A stretch of 12,880 bases of DNA from Actinomycetes bacterium (GTDB lineage: Bacteria; Actinomycetota; Actinomycetes; Actinomycetales; Cellulomonadaceae): NCBI GenBank assembly GCA_023432565.1, contig JAEYUL010000218.1:1-12880 (forward strand). The letters are read 5' to 3'. Positions 1 to 5,411 of this stretch are shown piece after piece. How positions within the stretch are numbered: the first letter of the stretch is position 1; each line of letters opens with the position of its first letter. Under the pieces are notes generated by a model. That model made no database searches. It saw only the letters and a list, made by a program, of their open reading frames with translations, and was not told the origin of the DNA. A program made the position numbers and the translations under genes.

Positions 1-353
1 TGACCGTCGTCAAGGACAAGAGCGTCGTGCACGTGCTCTTCACCGAGATCGCCCCGGCCCTGGCCGAGCGCAACGGTGGCTACACGCGCATCACGAAGAT
101 CGGTCCGCGCAAGGGCGACAACGCGCCGCTGGCCGTGATCGAGCTCGTCCGTGAGCCGCTCTCGCCGAAGCAGGCCGTCGTCAAGGAGGCCACCAAGGCC
201 ACCGAGAAGGCCGCCAAGCCGAAGGCCGACAAGCCGAAGGCCGAGAAGGTCGAGGAGGCACCGGCCGAGGACGTCGTCGAGGACGCCCCGGTCGAGGACG
301 CCTCGGTTGAGGACGCCTCCGCTGACGAGGCGAAGGCCGACGACAAGGCCTGA
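1..353 (+). CDS. rplQ: 50S ribosomal protein L17, C-terminal part (5' end outside window)
   Basis: Component of the large ribosomal subunit. The reading frame begins at base 3 and enters from upstream, so only the C-terminal part is present. The L17 core is recognisable from the conserved stretch DKSVVHVLFTEIAPALAERN, the motif GGYTRI and the motif GPRKGDNAPLAVIEL. After the core comes a low-complexity tail of about 55 residues: first Lys/Ala/Pro-rich (KPKADKPKAEK), then acidic with a repeated VEDA(P/S) pattern. Such charged tails are common on actinobacterial L17 and are probably disordered. rplQ normally ends the rpoA operon, and the strong hairpin just after the stop fits an operon end here. 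Confidence 0.97.
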   Translation, partial: TVVKDKSVVHVLFTEIAPALAERNGGYTRITKIGPRKGDNAPLAVIELVREPLSPKQAVVKEATKATEKAAKPKADKPKAEKVEEAPAEDVVEDAPVEDASVEDASADEAKADDKA

Positions 354-368
354 CGACCGCAGCACCAT

Positions 369-407
369 GACGAAGGCCCGGCCCCTGTGGGTGTCCGGGC
401 CTTCGTC
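369..407. terminator. Hairpin terminator between convergent rplQ and VOC gene
   Basis: A perfect 13-bp inverted repeat, GACGAAGGCCCGG (369-381) and CCGGGCCTTCGTC (395-407), with a 13-nt loop, starts 15 bases after the rplQ stop. There is no T-run on the plus side, which is usual for actinobacterial terminators. It lies between two convergent genes, so it could serve both strands. Confidence 0.8.
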
Positions 408-434
408 GTCCCGTCGCTGCGGACGGCGTGCCGG

Positions 435-833
435 TCAGGTGAACAGGCAGAACGGGTGGCCCGACGGGTCGCGCAGGACCCGGACGTCCTCCTGCGGCTG
501 CTCGTCGTCCAGGACGGCCCCGCACTCGAGCGCCCAGGACGTGGCCGCCGCGAGGTCGTCGACCGCGATGTCGAGGTGGGCCGTGGCGTTCTGGCCCCCG
601 GGTCTCGCCGGCCAGGTCGGGCGCCGGAAGTGCCGTTCATGCTCGAAGTTGAGGGTGAACCCCGGCCGGTCGGCATCGCCGGTGGCGACCTGCGCCCAGC
701 CCGCGTCGTCACCCTCGGGCGGCTCCTGCGCACTGACGCGGCCGCCGAGCAGATGCGCGTAGAAGTGGGCCAGCACCGCGGGCTCGTCGGTGCCGATCGT
801 GATCGACGTGGCGCGAAGCGAGGGACGGTCCAT
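435..833 (-). CDS. VOC-family (glyoxalase-like) protein
   Basis: A 132-residue single-unit vicinal-oxygen-chelate fold protein. The beta-alpha-beta pattern of the family is visible: an N-terminal strand ATSITIGTDEP leading to a helix AVLAHFYAHLLGG (residues 19-31), a central HLDIAVDDLAAA (86-97), and a closing DPSGHPFCLF (122-131), the usual end motif of glyoxalase/bleomycin-resistance-like proteins. Length suits a monomer that dimerises. The sequence resembles the Glyoxalase_6 type, which has no assigned substrate; no enzymatic role can be given. The ATG start at 833 is supported by a TAGCGT -10 box exactly six bases upstream. It diverges from the alpha/beta hydrolase gene across 64 bp and faces rplQ at its 3' end. 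Confidence 0.87.
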   Translation of the reverse strand: MDRPSLRATSITIGTDEPAVLAHFYAHLLGGRVSAQEPPEGDDAGWAQVATGDADRPGFTLNFEHERHFRRPTWPARPGGQNATAHLDIAVDDLAAATSWALECGAVLDDEQPQEDVRVLRDPSGHPFCLFT

Positions 834-839
834 GCGCCC

Positions 840-845
840 ACGCTA
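840..845 (-). promoter_or_regulatory. -10 box of leaderless VOC promoter
   Basis: On the minus strand TAGCGT is followed by six bases (GGGCGC) and then the ATG at 833, so transcription should begin at or next to the start codon. No good -35 hexamer is visible. Support comes from the same arrangement at several other genes in the window. Confidence 0.6.
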
Positions 846-885
846 GGCCGGGACGGCGCGATCCGGCAGGGGAGCGGGCCCGCGG

Positions 886-891
886 TACGGT
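886..891 (+). promoter_or_regulatory. -10 box of leaderless hydrolase promoter
   Basis: TACGGT is followed by six bases (CGGCGG) and the GTG at 898. No Shine-Dalgarno sequence precedes this GTG at normal spacing. The likely -35 area (about 863-868) coincides with that of the divergent VOC promoter, so polymerase may not occupy both at once. Confidence 0.5.
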
Positions 892-897
892 CGGCGG

Positions 898-1653
898 GTG
901 GGGGACTCGGGGGTCGTGCTGGTCCACGGCGTGCGCACGTCGCGCACCATGTGGCGGCCGCAGGTGGAGGCGCTCGCGCGTGCCGGGGTGCGGGCGACCG
1001 CGGTGGACCTGCCCGGGCACGGCACGCGCTGCGGGGAGCGGTTCAGCGTCGACGGCGCCGTCGCGACGATCGCCGAGGCTGTCGACGAGCTCGGCGGGCG
1101 GGCGCTCGTCGTCGGGCTCTCGCTCGGCGCCTACGTGAGCGTGGCCCATGCCGCGCGCCACCCGGAGCAGGTCTCCGGGCTCGTCGCCGCGGGGTGCTGC
1201 ACCCGGCCGCGGCGCGTGCTGGTGGGCGGGTGGTCGGCGCTCGCGGCGGCGATCGCGCGACTGCCGGACCGGGGTGCGGCGCTGAACGACGCGTTCGTGA
1301 GGCTCATGCTGCCAGCAGGCGCGGGAGCGGACCTGGGCGCGGGAGGGTTCTCGCTCGACGTCATGGCTGACGTGCTGCGCGAGGTCGGCGCGCTGGACCC
1401 CGTCGGCGACCTCGCGCGCGTCGGCGCACCCGTGTGGCTCGTCAACGGCCGCTACGACCACTTCCGCGGCGACGAGCGCGCGTTCCTCGCGGCGTGCCCC
1501 GACGGCCGGCTGGTCGTCGTCCCGGGTGCCACGCACCTGGTGAGCGTGGTCGCGCCCGTGCGTTTCTCGCGCGTCGTCCTCGAGGCCTACGACGAGGTGA
1601 CGGGCGCCACCGGTGCGCGGGGCCCTCAGCCGGCTGCGGGCTCGGCCGGGTAG
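898..1653 (+). CDS. Alpha/beta-fold hydrolase
   Basis: A 251-residue cytoplasmic alpha/beta hydrolase with no signal peptide. The catalytic triad can be placed: nucleophile Ser75 in the elbow GLSLG (73-77), acid Asp187 in NGRYDHF (183-189), and His213 in PGATHL (209-214). The oxyanion-hole motif HG follows the first strand (VVLVHG, 6-11), and DLPGHG (37-42) is the typical second-strand motif. Known family activities include esters, lactones and C-C bonds, so the substrate cannot be named. The GTG start is chosen because the first strand begins almost at once and a TACGGT -10 box lies six bases upstream. The last 28 bp overlap the end of the convergent DUF488 gene; the tail (GARGPQPAAGSAG) is probably disordered. 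Confidence 0.9.
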   Translation: MGDSGVVLVHGVRTSRTMWRPQVEALARAGVRATAVDLPGHGTRCGERFSVDGAVATIAEAVDELGGRALVVGLSLGAYVSVAHAARHPEQVSGLVAAGCCTRPRRVLVGGWSALAAAIARLPDRGAALNDAFVRLMLPAGAGADLGAGGFSLDVMADVLREVGALDPVGDLARVGAPVWLVNGRYDHFRGDERAFLAACPDGRLVVVPGATHLVSVVAPVRFSRVVLEAYDEVTGATGARGPQPAAGSAG

Positions 1654-2159
1654 CGCAGCGTCCCGCCGACGAGGCGCGCGGCGGCGTTGAGGGGGTGGGG
1701 GACCGTCGCACGCGGGCCCATCAGGTGGAGCACCTGCCAGCCGCGAGAGGTCAGGTCGTCCGCGATGATCCGGCGATGGCAGCGCCACCAGACGGCCTCG
1801 GCGCACATCACCGCGCACCTCTCCTGCTGCGCCCGTGCCGTGAGCTGCGCGCGGGCGTCGGTGTACTCGTCGGACGCGAGGTGGTCGGCGTACCCGCGGA
1901 ACGCCGCGACACGCCACGCGCGGTTGGGCGAGTCCGCCGAGGGCGTGCGCCGTCCGCCGAGCGCCGGCAGCGGCAGGTACGCGTCGCCGAGGCTGTCCCG
2001 CAGCGCGGCGGGGGAGTACTGAGGGTTGCGGCGCGAACCGGCGAACCGGCGGACGTCGACGAGGCACGTCACGCCGGCGTCGTCGAGCATCGCGCGCAGC
2101 TCCGCGAACAGGCGCGTCGAGTGCCCGACGGTCCACAACGTGCCCGAGCCTGCGCTCAC
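1626..2159 (-). CDS. DUF488 family protein
   Basis: A 177-residue protein of the DUF488 family, whose biochemical function is not established. Visible motifs are WTVGHSTR (residues 9-16), LVDVRRFAGSRRNPQYS (33-49) and CAEAVWWRCHRR (119-130), the last holding the conserved Cys, Glu and Cys-His-Arg of the family. The frame is open further upstream, to 2282, but that part runs inside the ROK gene and has no family similarity. The GTG at 2159 places the VGHS motif at the normal distance from the N-terminus; CACGAT lies six bases upstream, a weak match to the -10 pattern of its neighbours. It follows the ROK gene by 43 bp on the same strand, so an operon is likely. Its 3' end overlaps the hydrolase gene by 28 bp. 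Confidence 0.85.
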   Translation of the reverse strand: MSAGSGTLWTVGHSTRLFAELRAMLDDAGVTCLVDVRRFAGSRRNPQYSPAALRDSLGDAYLPLPALGGRRTPSADSPNRAWRVAAFRGYADHLASDEYTDARAQLTARAQQERCAVMCAEAVWWRCHRRIIADDLTSRGWQVLHLMGPRATVPHPLNAAARLVGGTLRYPAEPAAG

Positions 2160-2202
2160 GAGGCCATCGTGCCCGCCGCGACGGTGGGCGGCGCGCTGGA
2201 CC

Positions 2203-2970
2203 TCAGTCCGTGCTCCTGAGCGTCCACGCGCGCACACCGCCGACGATCCCCGCCTGGTTCGGCACGACGACCACGCCGTCACCGAGCCGCGCCAGCACCG
2301 TCGGCGTCACGTGCCGCGCGTTGCCGCCGCCCAGGTACAGGCGGTCCCAGCGGAAGACCGGGAGGAAGCCCTCGACCACGCGTTGCACGCGCCGCGACCA
2401 GAGCGCGTTGCCGAGGCGACGGCGCTCGACCTGGCCGATGTACTCGTCGTACGTCACGCCGCGCCGCACGGGCGCGTGCGACAGCTCCAGGTGCGGTGCG
2501 ATCCTCCCGCCGTCGAACACCGCCGACCCGAGCCCGGTCCCGAGCGTGAGCACCACCTCCAGACCGGTCCCGGAGACCACGCCCGCGCCGTGCACCTCGG
2601 CGTCGTTGAGCACGAGCGTTGCCAGCCCGAGTCCCCCTTCGAGCATCGCGCGTACGTCACACCCCGACCACGCGACGACGAGCGCCGGGTCGACCGCGGT
2701 GCGCGGCCCGTGCCGCGTGACGTAGTGCGGCGTGGCGACGACCACCCCGTGCCGGATCATCCCGGGCATCCCGACCGTGAGCCGGTCCGCGCGCGGCAGG
2801 TCCGCGGCGATGCCCGCGATCGTGTCCACGAGCCGCTGCGGTGGCAGCGGGTACGGCGTGGGCACCCGCACCGCGGGCGCGTGCAGCGTGCCGGCGGCGT
2901 CGAGCACCGACGCCTTGATGCCACCCCCGCCGCAGTCCACGGCGAGTGTGTACGGCTCCACGTCAGGCAC
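2203..2970 (-). CDS. ROK-family sugar kinase, polyphosphate-glucokinase-like
   Basis: A 255-residue single-chain ROK/ASKHA-fold kinase. The N-terminal phosphate loop is VDCGGGGIKA (residues 11-20), where the usual DxGGTxIK has Gly in place of Thr. A second glycine loop LTLGTGLGSA (141-150) closely resembles that of actinobacterial polyphosphate glucokinases, and the likely catalytic base is Asp123 in LNDAEVHG. The Cys-rich zinc motif of many ROK glucokinases and repressors is absent and there is no N-terminal HTH, so this is an enzyme-type member. Length (about 250) also fits PpgK. Phosphoryl donor (polyphosphate or ATP) and sugar are inferred, not shown. The GTG start has TAGCGT six bases upstream. 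The DUF488 gene follows after 43 bp. Confidence 0.85.
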   Translation of the reverse strand: MPDVEPYTLAVDCGGGGIKASVLDAAGTLHAPAVRVPTPYPLPPQRLVDTIAGIAADLPRADRLTVGMPGMIRHGVVVATPHYVTRHGPRTAVDPALVVAWSGCDVRAMLEGGLGLATLVLNDAEVHGAGVVSGTGLEVVLTLGTGLGSAVFDGGRIAPHLELSHAPVRRGVTYDEYIGQVERRRLGNALWSRRVQRVVEGFLPVFRWDRLYLGGGNARHVTPTVLARLGDGVVVVPNQAGIVGGVRAWTLRSTD

Positions 2971-2976
2971 ACCGCC

Positions 2977-2982
2977 ACGCTA
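2977..2982 (-). promoter_or_regulatory. -10 box of leaderless ROK kinase promoter
   Basis: Minus-strand TAGCGT, six bases (GGCGGT), then GTG at 2970. No clear -35. Same layout as the VOC and truA starts. Confidence 0.55.
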
Positions 2983-3107
2983 GAGGACGCACGCCCTGAT
3001 GCGTGCCTCGCGCTGCCGCCGCTGGCGAGCCGCGGGCACGCGCGCCGAGCCCCGGCCAGACCTCGCGGACTGCCGAGCGTCGACGACCGCACACACGTCT
3101 CTCGACC

Positions 3108-3127
3108 CCATTGAGCGTCCGCAATGG
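3108..3127. repeat. Inverted repeat upstream of secreted-peptide promoter
   Basis: CCATTG (3108-3113) and CAATGG (3122-3127) form a 6-bp inverted repeat with an 8-nt spacer, about 63 bp upstream of the -35 box at 3190. Short, so it could be chance. It lies in a gene-free stretch (2983-3343) that otherwise holds only the promoter elements listed here. Confidence 0.35.
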
Positions 3128-3146
3128 CCCACAGCGCGGCGAGAAT

Positions 3147-3164
3147 TGACGTGACGGCACGTCA
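3147..3164. promoter_or_regulatory. Perfect inverted repeat, candidate operator
   Basis: TGACGTG-ACGG-CACGTCA is a perfect 7-bp inverted repeat with a 4-nt spacer, ending 25 bp upstream of the TTGACA -35 box of the secreted-peptide gene. Size and symmetry fit a dimeric regulator's binding site. The regulator is unknown and none is encoded beside it. Confidence 0.45.
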
Positions 3165-3174
3165 GGTCTCGTCG

Positions 3175-3206
3175 TTCTCTCGGAGGCAATTGACAGGTCG
3201 CGAGAA
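3175..3206. promoter_or_regulatory. Imperfect inverted repeat spanning the -35 box
   Basis: TTCTCTCG (3175-3182) and CGCGAGAA (3199-3206) match as an inverted repeat at 7 of 8 positions and flank the TTGACA box (3190-3195) symmetrically. A bound protein here would cover the -35 region. AATTGAC also occurs twice as a direct repeat (3144-3150, 3188-3194). Confidence 0.35.
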
Positions 3207-3218
3207 TCCCTCTAGCGT
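3190..3218 (+). promoter_or_regulatory. Sigma70-type promoter of the secreted-peptide gene
   Basis: TTGACA (3190-3195), a 17-bp spacer, then TAGCGT (3213-3218). This is the closest match to a housekeeping consensus in the window. Transcription should start near 3225, giving a leader of about 118 nt. The leader contains the perfect palindrome GCAGGCGCCTGC (3265-3276), which can alternatively pair in part (CAGGCGC, 3266-3272) with GCGCCTG (3245-3251). Confidence 0.75.
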
Positions 3219-3327
3219 CGGCTGCGGCGCATCGCGGGGGGCGTGCGCCTGTCACACACGTGCGGCAGGCGCCTGCGCAATCAACCCCTTCGACAGCTCC
3301 GTTCGTCTCGGTATTTCGAATGGTCAC

Positions 3328-3337
3328 AGAAGGGGGT
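3328..3337 (+). promoter_or_regulatory. Strong ribosome-binding site deciding a TTG start
   Basis: AAGGGGGT (3330-3337) matches AAGGAGGT at 7 of 8 positions and ends six bases before the TTG at 3344. It selects that TTG over the in-frame ATG at 3320, which would place this site inside the coding region. Confidence 0.75.
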
Positions 3338-3343
3338 ATCACG

Positions 3344-3574
3344 TTGCGACGGAAGATCACGAGTGTGCTCGTCGGAGTCGGGCTCGCAGGCGCCATGATC
3401 GTGGGAGGCGCGTCCACCGCGTCGGCGGCCACCCACTGGTCGGGCAACTACCCGACCCTGTCGAAGTGCAACCTCGGCAGGCTCGCCTACCAGAACTACG
3501 GCTACCGCACGAGCTCGTGCTACAAGAGCAGCGGGCCGAGCGGCACCTCGTACCACTTCTACTGGTACAGCTGA
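3344..3574 (+). CDS. Small cationic secreted peptide precursor, function unknown
   Basis: The precursor has 76 residues. An n-region MRRK is followed by a hydrophobic core (SVLVGVGLAGAMIVGG) and a signal peptidase I site ASA|A after residue 28. The predicted mature peptide has 48 residues with two cysteines (precursor positions 42 and 59, likely one disulfide), eight tyrosines, two tryptophans, one phenylalanine, four Lys/Arg and no Asp or Glu. The C-terminus is aromatic (YHFYWYS). Small exported actinobacterial proteins with spaced Tyr/Gly and two Cys look broadly similar, but no named family is recognised. It lacks the lactococcin-972 signatures and lanthipeptide-type neighbours. Bacteriocin, signalling peptide or cell-wall-associated protein are all possible. 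It is a one-gene unit with its own promoter, leader, ribosome-binding site and terminator. Confidence 0.8.
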   Translation: MRRKITSVLVGVGLAGAMIVGGASTASAATHWSGNYPTLSKCNLGRLAYQNYGYRTSSCYKSSGPSGTSYHFYWYS

Positions 3575-3592
3575 CCTGCCTCAGGTCGGCTG
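3568..3592 (+). terminator. Terminator hairpin overlapping the peptide gene's stop codon
   Basis: CAGCTGACCTG (3568-3578) pairs with CAGGTCGGCTG (3582-3592) over 11 bp, with one G-T pair and a 3-nt loop. The TGA stop (3572-3574) lies inside the stem. No T-run follows. Confidence 0.7.
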
Positions 3593-4358
3593 CGCCTGCA
3601 CTCGTGCGGCCCGGTTCCGACAGTCCGCCCGACGGAGAGCGGCTGCCGCGGCCGCGAGCTTGTGCTGCGGTTCCGTGCGGGCACCCGTCGGCGTCAGGAG
3701 CAGGTTCGGCGCCGACGGGTCCTGCGCCGGGGCAGCGCACCTCTGATCGGCACCGAGCTCGGCCCCGCAGCCGACGTCGAGCCGGCGGACCGCGCGGGTC
3801 TCCTCATGACGTCGCGACGCCGCACTCGACCAAGGGGGCGCGACCAGGTCGTCCCGGGGGTCGCGGTGTCGGTGTCGTGCATCGATGTGGGGGAGGGCTG
3901 GTCGCCCGGCGCACGCCGCACGGCACGACGTGGCTCTCTGCTCCCGGCTGACTGACGCGCATTGGCGGGCGTGCATTTTCCTGTGCCCGCATCAGCATTG
4001 TTCGCGCCGTGGCGGACGGTGACTCTTTGCGGTGACGGCTGCCGCGGCGCCGACGACGGTGCGCAGAGAAAATGTGTTCGCAGGGCGCGGTGCAATTTCC
4101 GCATGCATGTGTGAGCTCGCATTCGCCGGCGCGGTGCTCGCGACGCTGCTCGTCATGTGCGAATCTGCGTGGACGGTCACGGCGCGCGTGATGTCGCCGC
4201 CATGTCGGATTCTCCCGGTGGTGCCCCGGCGGCACGGGATCGGCGTCGCGGACGCGCGCGTGCCGGCGGCGACGCGCACGCGTCGGCACCCGCAGGCGGG
4301 CGTCGCTGCGCGCGCGGAGGTCGGGCGGCGCGCGGGTCGGCCGCCGGCGCGCAGCCGG
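3593..4358. other. About 770 bp without a supported gene
   Basis: Open frames in this stretch translate to Arg/Ala/Pro-rich strings without domain features or convincing start signals. One frame contains a hydrophobic run (starting from an ATG at 4107) but then becomes arginine-rich and lacks a ribosome-binding site. Bases from about 3957 to 4110 are less GC-rich than the surroundings and include AT-rich runs such as GCATTTTCC and AGAAAATGTG. A GCGGGC/GCCCGC inverted repeat is at 3965-3970 and 3985-3990. The stretch could be decayed coding DNA, an unrecognised RNA, or a regulatory region for truA. Confidence 0.5.
3683..3720. repeat. Perfect 11-bp inverted repeat in gene-free DNA
   Basis: ACCCGTCGGCG (3683-3693) and CGCCGACGGGT (3710-3720) form a perfect 11-bp stem with a 16-nt loop. 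It is as strong as the terminators in this window but lies about 110 bp beyond the peptide gene. It may be a second terminator, the end of an unseen transcript, or part of a structured RNA. Confidence 0.55.
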
Positions 4359-4364
4359 TAGCGT
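4359..4364 (+). promoter_or_regulatory. truA: -10 box of leaderless truA promoter
   Basis: TAGCGT, six bases (GGCCGC), then GTG at 4371. No Shine-Dalgarno sequence and no good -35. It suggests truA has its own promoter rather than being read through from the ribosomal protein operon. Confidence 0.6.
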
Positions 4365-4370
4365 GGCCGC

Positions 4371-5264
4371 GTGAATGCCGTGCGCCTGCGTCTGGATCTC
4401 GCGTACGACGGGAGCGACTTCGCCGGGTGGGCGCGCCAGCCCGCGCTGCGCACCGTGCAGGGGACGCTCGAGGACGGGCTCGCGACGATCCTGCGCACGG
4501 GCCCGCGCGGCGTCCCGGCGCCGCGGCTCGTCGTGGCCGGACGCACGGACGCCGGGGTGCACGCGCGCGGGCAGGTCGCGCACGTGGACGTCGACGAGGA
4601 GGCGCTCGCGGCAGCGCGAGGACGCAGCGAGCGTGACCTGCTCGACGCGCTGGTCACGCGCCTGGGCGGCGTGCTGCCGTCGGATCTCGTCGTGCACCGC
4701 GTGAGCCTCGCGCCGCCGGGGTTCGACGCGCGGTTCTCGGCCTTGCGCCGCCGGTACGCCTACCGGATCTGCGACGACGCCGCAGCGCGCGACCCGCTGA
4801 CGCGCAGCCACGTGCTGTGGCACGCCCGCGCGCTGGACGTCGACGCGATGCACGAGGCCGCCGCGCGGCTCGTCGGGCTGCACGACTTCGCGGCGTACTG
4901 CAAGCCGCGCCCGGAGGCGACGACGATCCGCACGCTCGAGCGGTTCGAGTGGACCCGGCCCGCGGACGGGGCGGACTCCGGGCTCGTCGTCGCGACGGTG
5001 CAGGCCGACGCGTTCTGCCACTCGATGGTCCGCTCGCTCGTCGGCGCGAGCCTCGCGGTCGGTGAAGGGCGACGGCCGGTGACGTGGCCGGCGGAGCTGC
5101 TCGAGGCGCGACGCCGAGACGCGGCCGCGCATGTCGTCGCGGCGCACGGGCTGACCCTCGAGGGTGTCGAGTACCCGCCCGACGACGAGCTCGAGGCGCG
5201 CGCCGGGCAGACGCGTGCGCGCCGCGCCGTGGACGAGCTGCCACCTGCGTCCGGCTGCTGCTGA
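4371..5264 (+). CDS. truA: tRNA pseudouridine(38-40) synthase TruA
   Basis: Cytoplasmic enzyme that converts uridine to pseudouridine at positions 38-40 of tRNA anticodon arms. The 297-residue protein shows the family's first motif LAYDGSDFAGWARQP (residues 10-24), the catalytic loop AGRTDAGVHARGQVAH with Asp60 as the nucleophilic aspartate, the RRRYAYRI strand, the HDFAAYCK segment, and FCHSMVRSLVG near the C-terminus. It is somewhat longer than the E. coli enzyme because of a charged C-terminal tail. The GTG start gives the normal N-terminus (V-R-L-R-L-D-L-A-Y-D-G). In relatives truA commonly lies close to rplQ and rplM; here accessory genes separate it from both. Confidence 0.96.
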   Translation: MNAVRLRLDLAYDGSDFAGWARQPALRTVQGTLEDGLATILRTGPRGVPAPRLVVAGRTDAGVHARGQVAHVDVDEEALAAARGRSERDLLDALVTRLGGVLPSDLVVHRVSLAPPGFDARFSALRRRYAYRICDDAAARDPLTRSHVLWHARALDVDAMHEAAARLVGLHDFAAYCKPRPEATTIRTLERFEWTRPADGADSGLVVATVQADAFCHSMVRSLVGASLAVGEGRRPVTWPAELLEARRRDAAAHVVAAHGLTLEGVEYPPDDELEARAGQTRARRAVDELPPASGCC

Positions 5265-5332
5265 GGTCGCGGCCGTGGCGCGCGACGGCGCGCCCGGCCA
5301 GGATGTGGGATATGTCACCTTCGGGTGGTTCT

Positions 5333-5346
5333 GAGCCGGTCGTCCC
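5333..5346 (+). promoter_or_regulatory. Possible DosR-like site upstream of the cation ATPase
   Basis: GAGCCGGTCGTCCC agrees with the reverse complement of the mycobacterial DosR motif GGGACTTTCGGCCC at 10 of 14 positions, about 66 bp before the ATPase start. In Mycobacterium tuberculosis the ATPase gene ctpF is in the DosR regulon. The match is partial and GC-rich DNA produces such matches by chance, so this is a weak call. Confidence 0.2.
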
Positions 5347-5398
5347 TCGCTGGGGCGGAGGCACGGAGAGCTCGAGGGCCAGCCGTCGTCCGCACGTC

Positions 5399-5404
5399 GA
5401 GAGG
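5399..5404 (+). promoter_or_regulatory. Ribosome-binding site of the cation ATPase
   Basis: GAGAGG ends seven bases before the ATG at 5412. It supports this ATG over an in-frame GTG at 5325, which would add 29 residues unlike the family's N-terminus. Confidence 0.6.
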
Positions 5405-5411
5405 CCACGCC

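Noticed and set aside
2160..2282. Upstream start for DUF488
   Set aside because: The extension lies mostly within the ROK coding region, has no family similarity and would displace the VGHS motif from its normal N-terminal position.
3344..3574. Lactococcin-972-type bacteriocin or lanthipeptide
   Set aside because: The mature sequence has two cysteines and lacks the lactococcin-972 pattern; no modification enzymes, ABC exporter pair or immunity gene is adjacent.
4032..4361. Possible small membrane protein in the gap before truA
   Set aside because: It has one hydrophobic run, but the rest is Arg/Pro-rich low-complexity translation, there is no ribosome-binding site, and it runs into the truA promoter.
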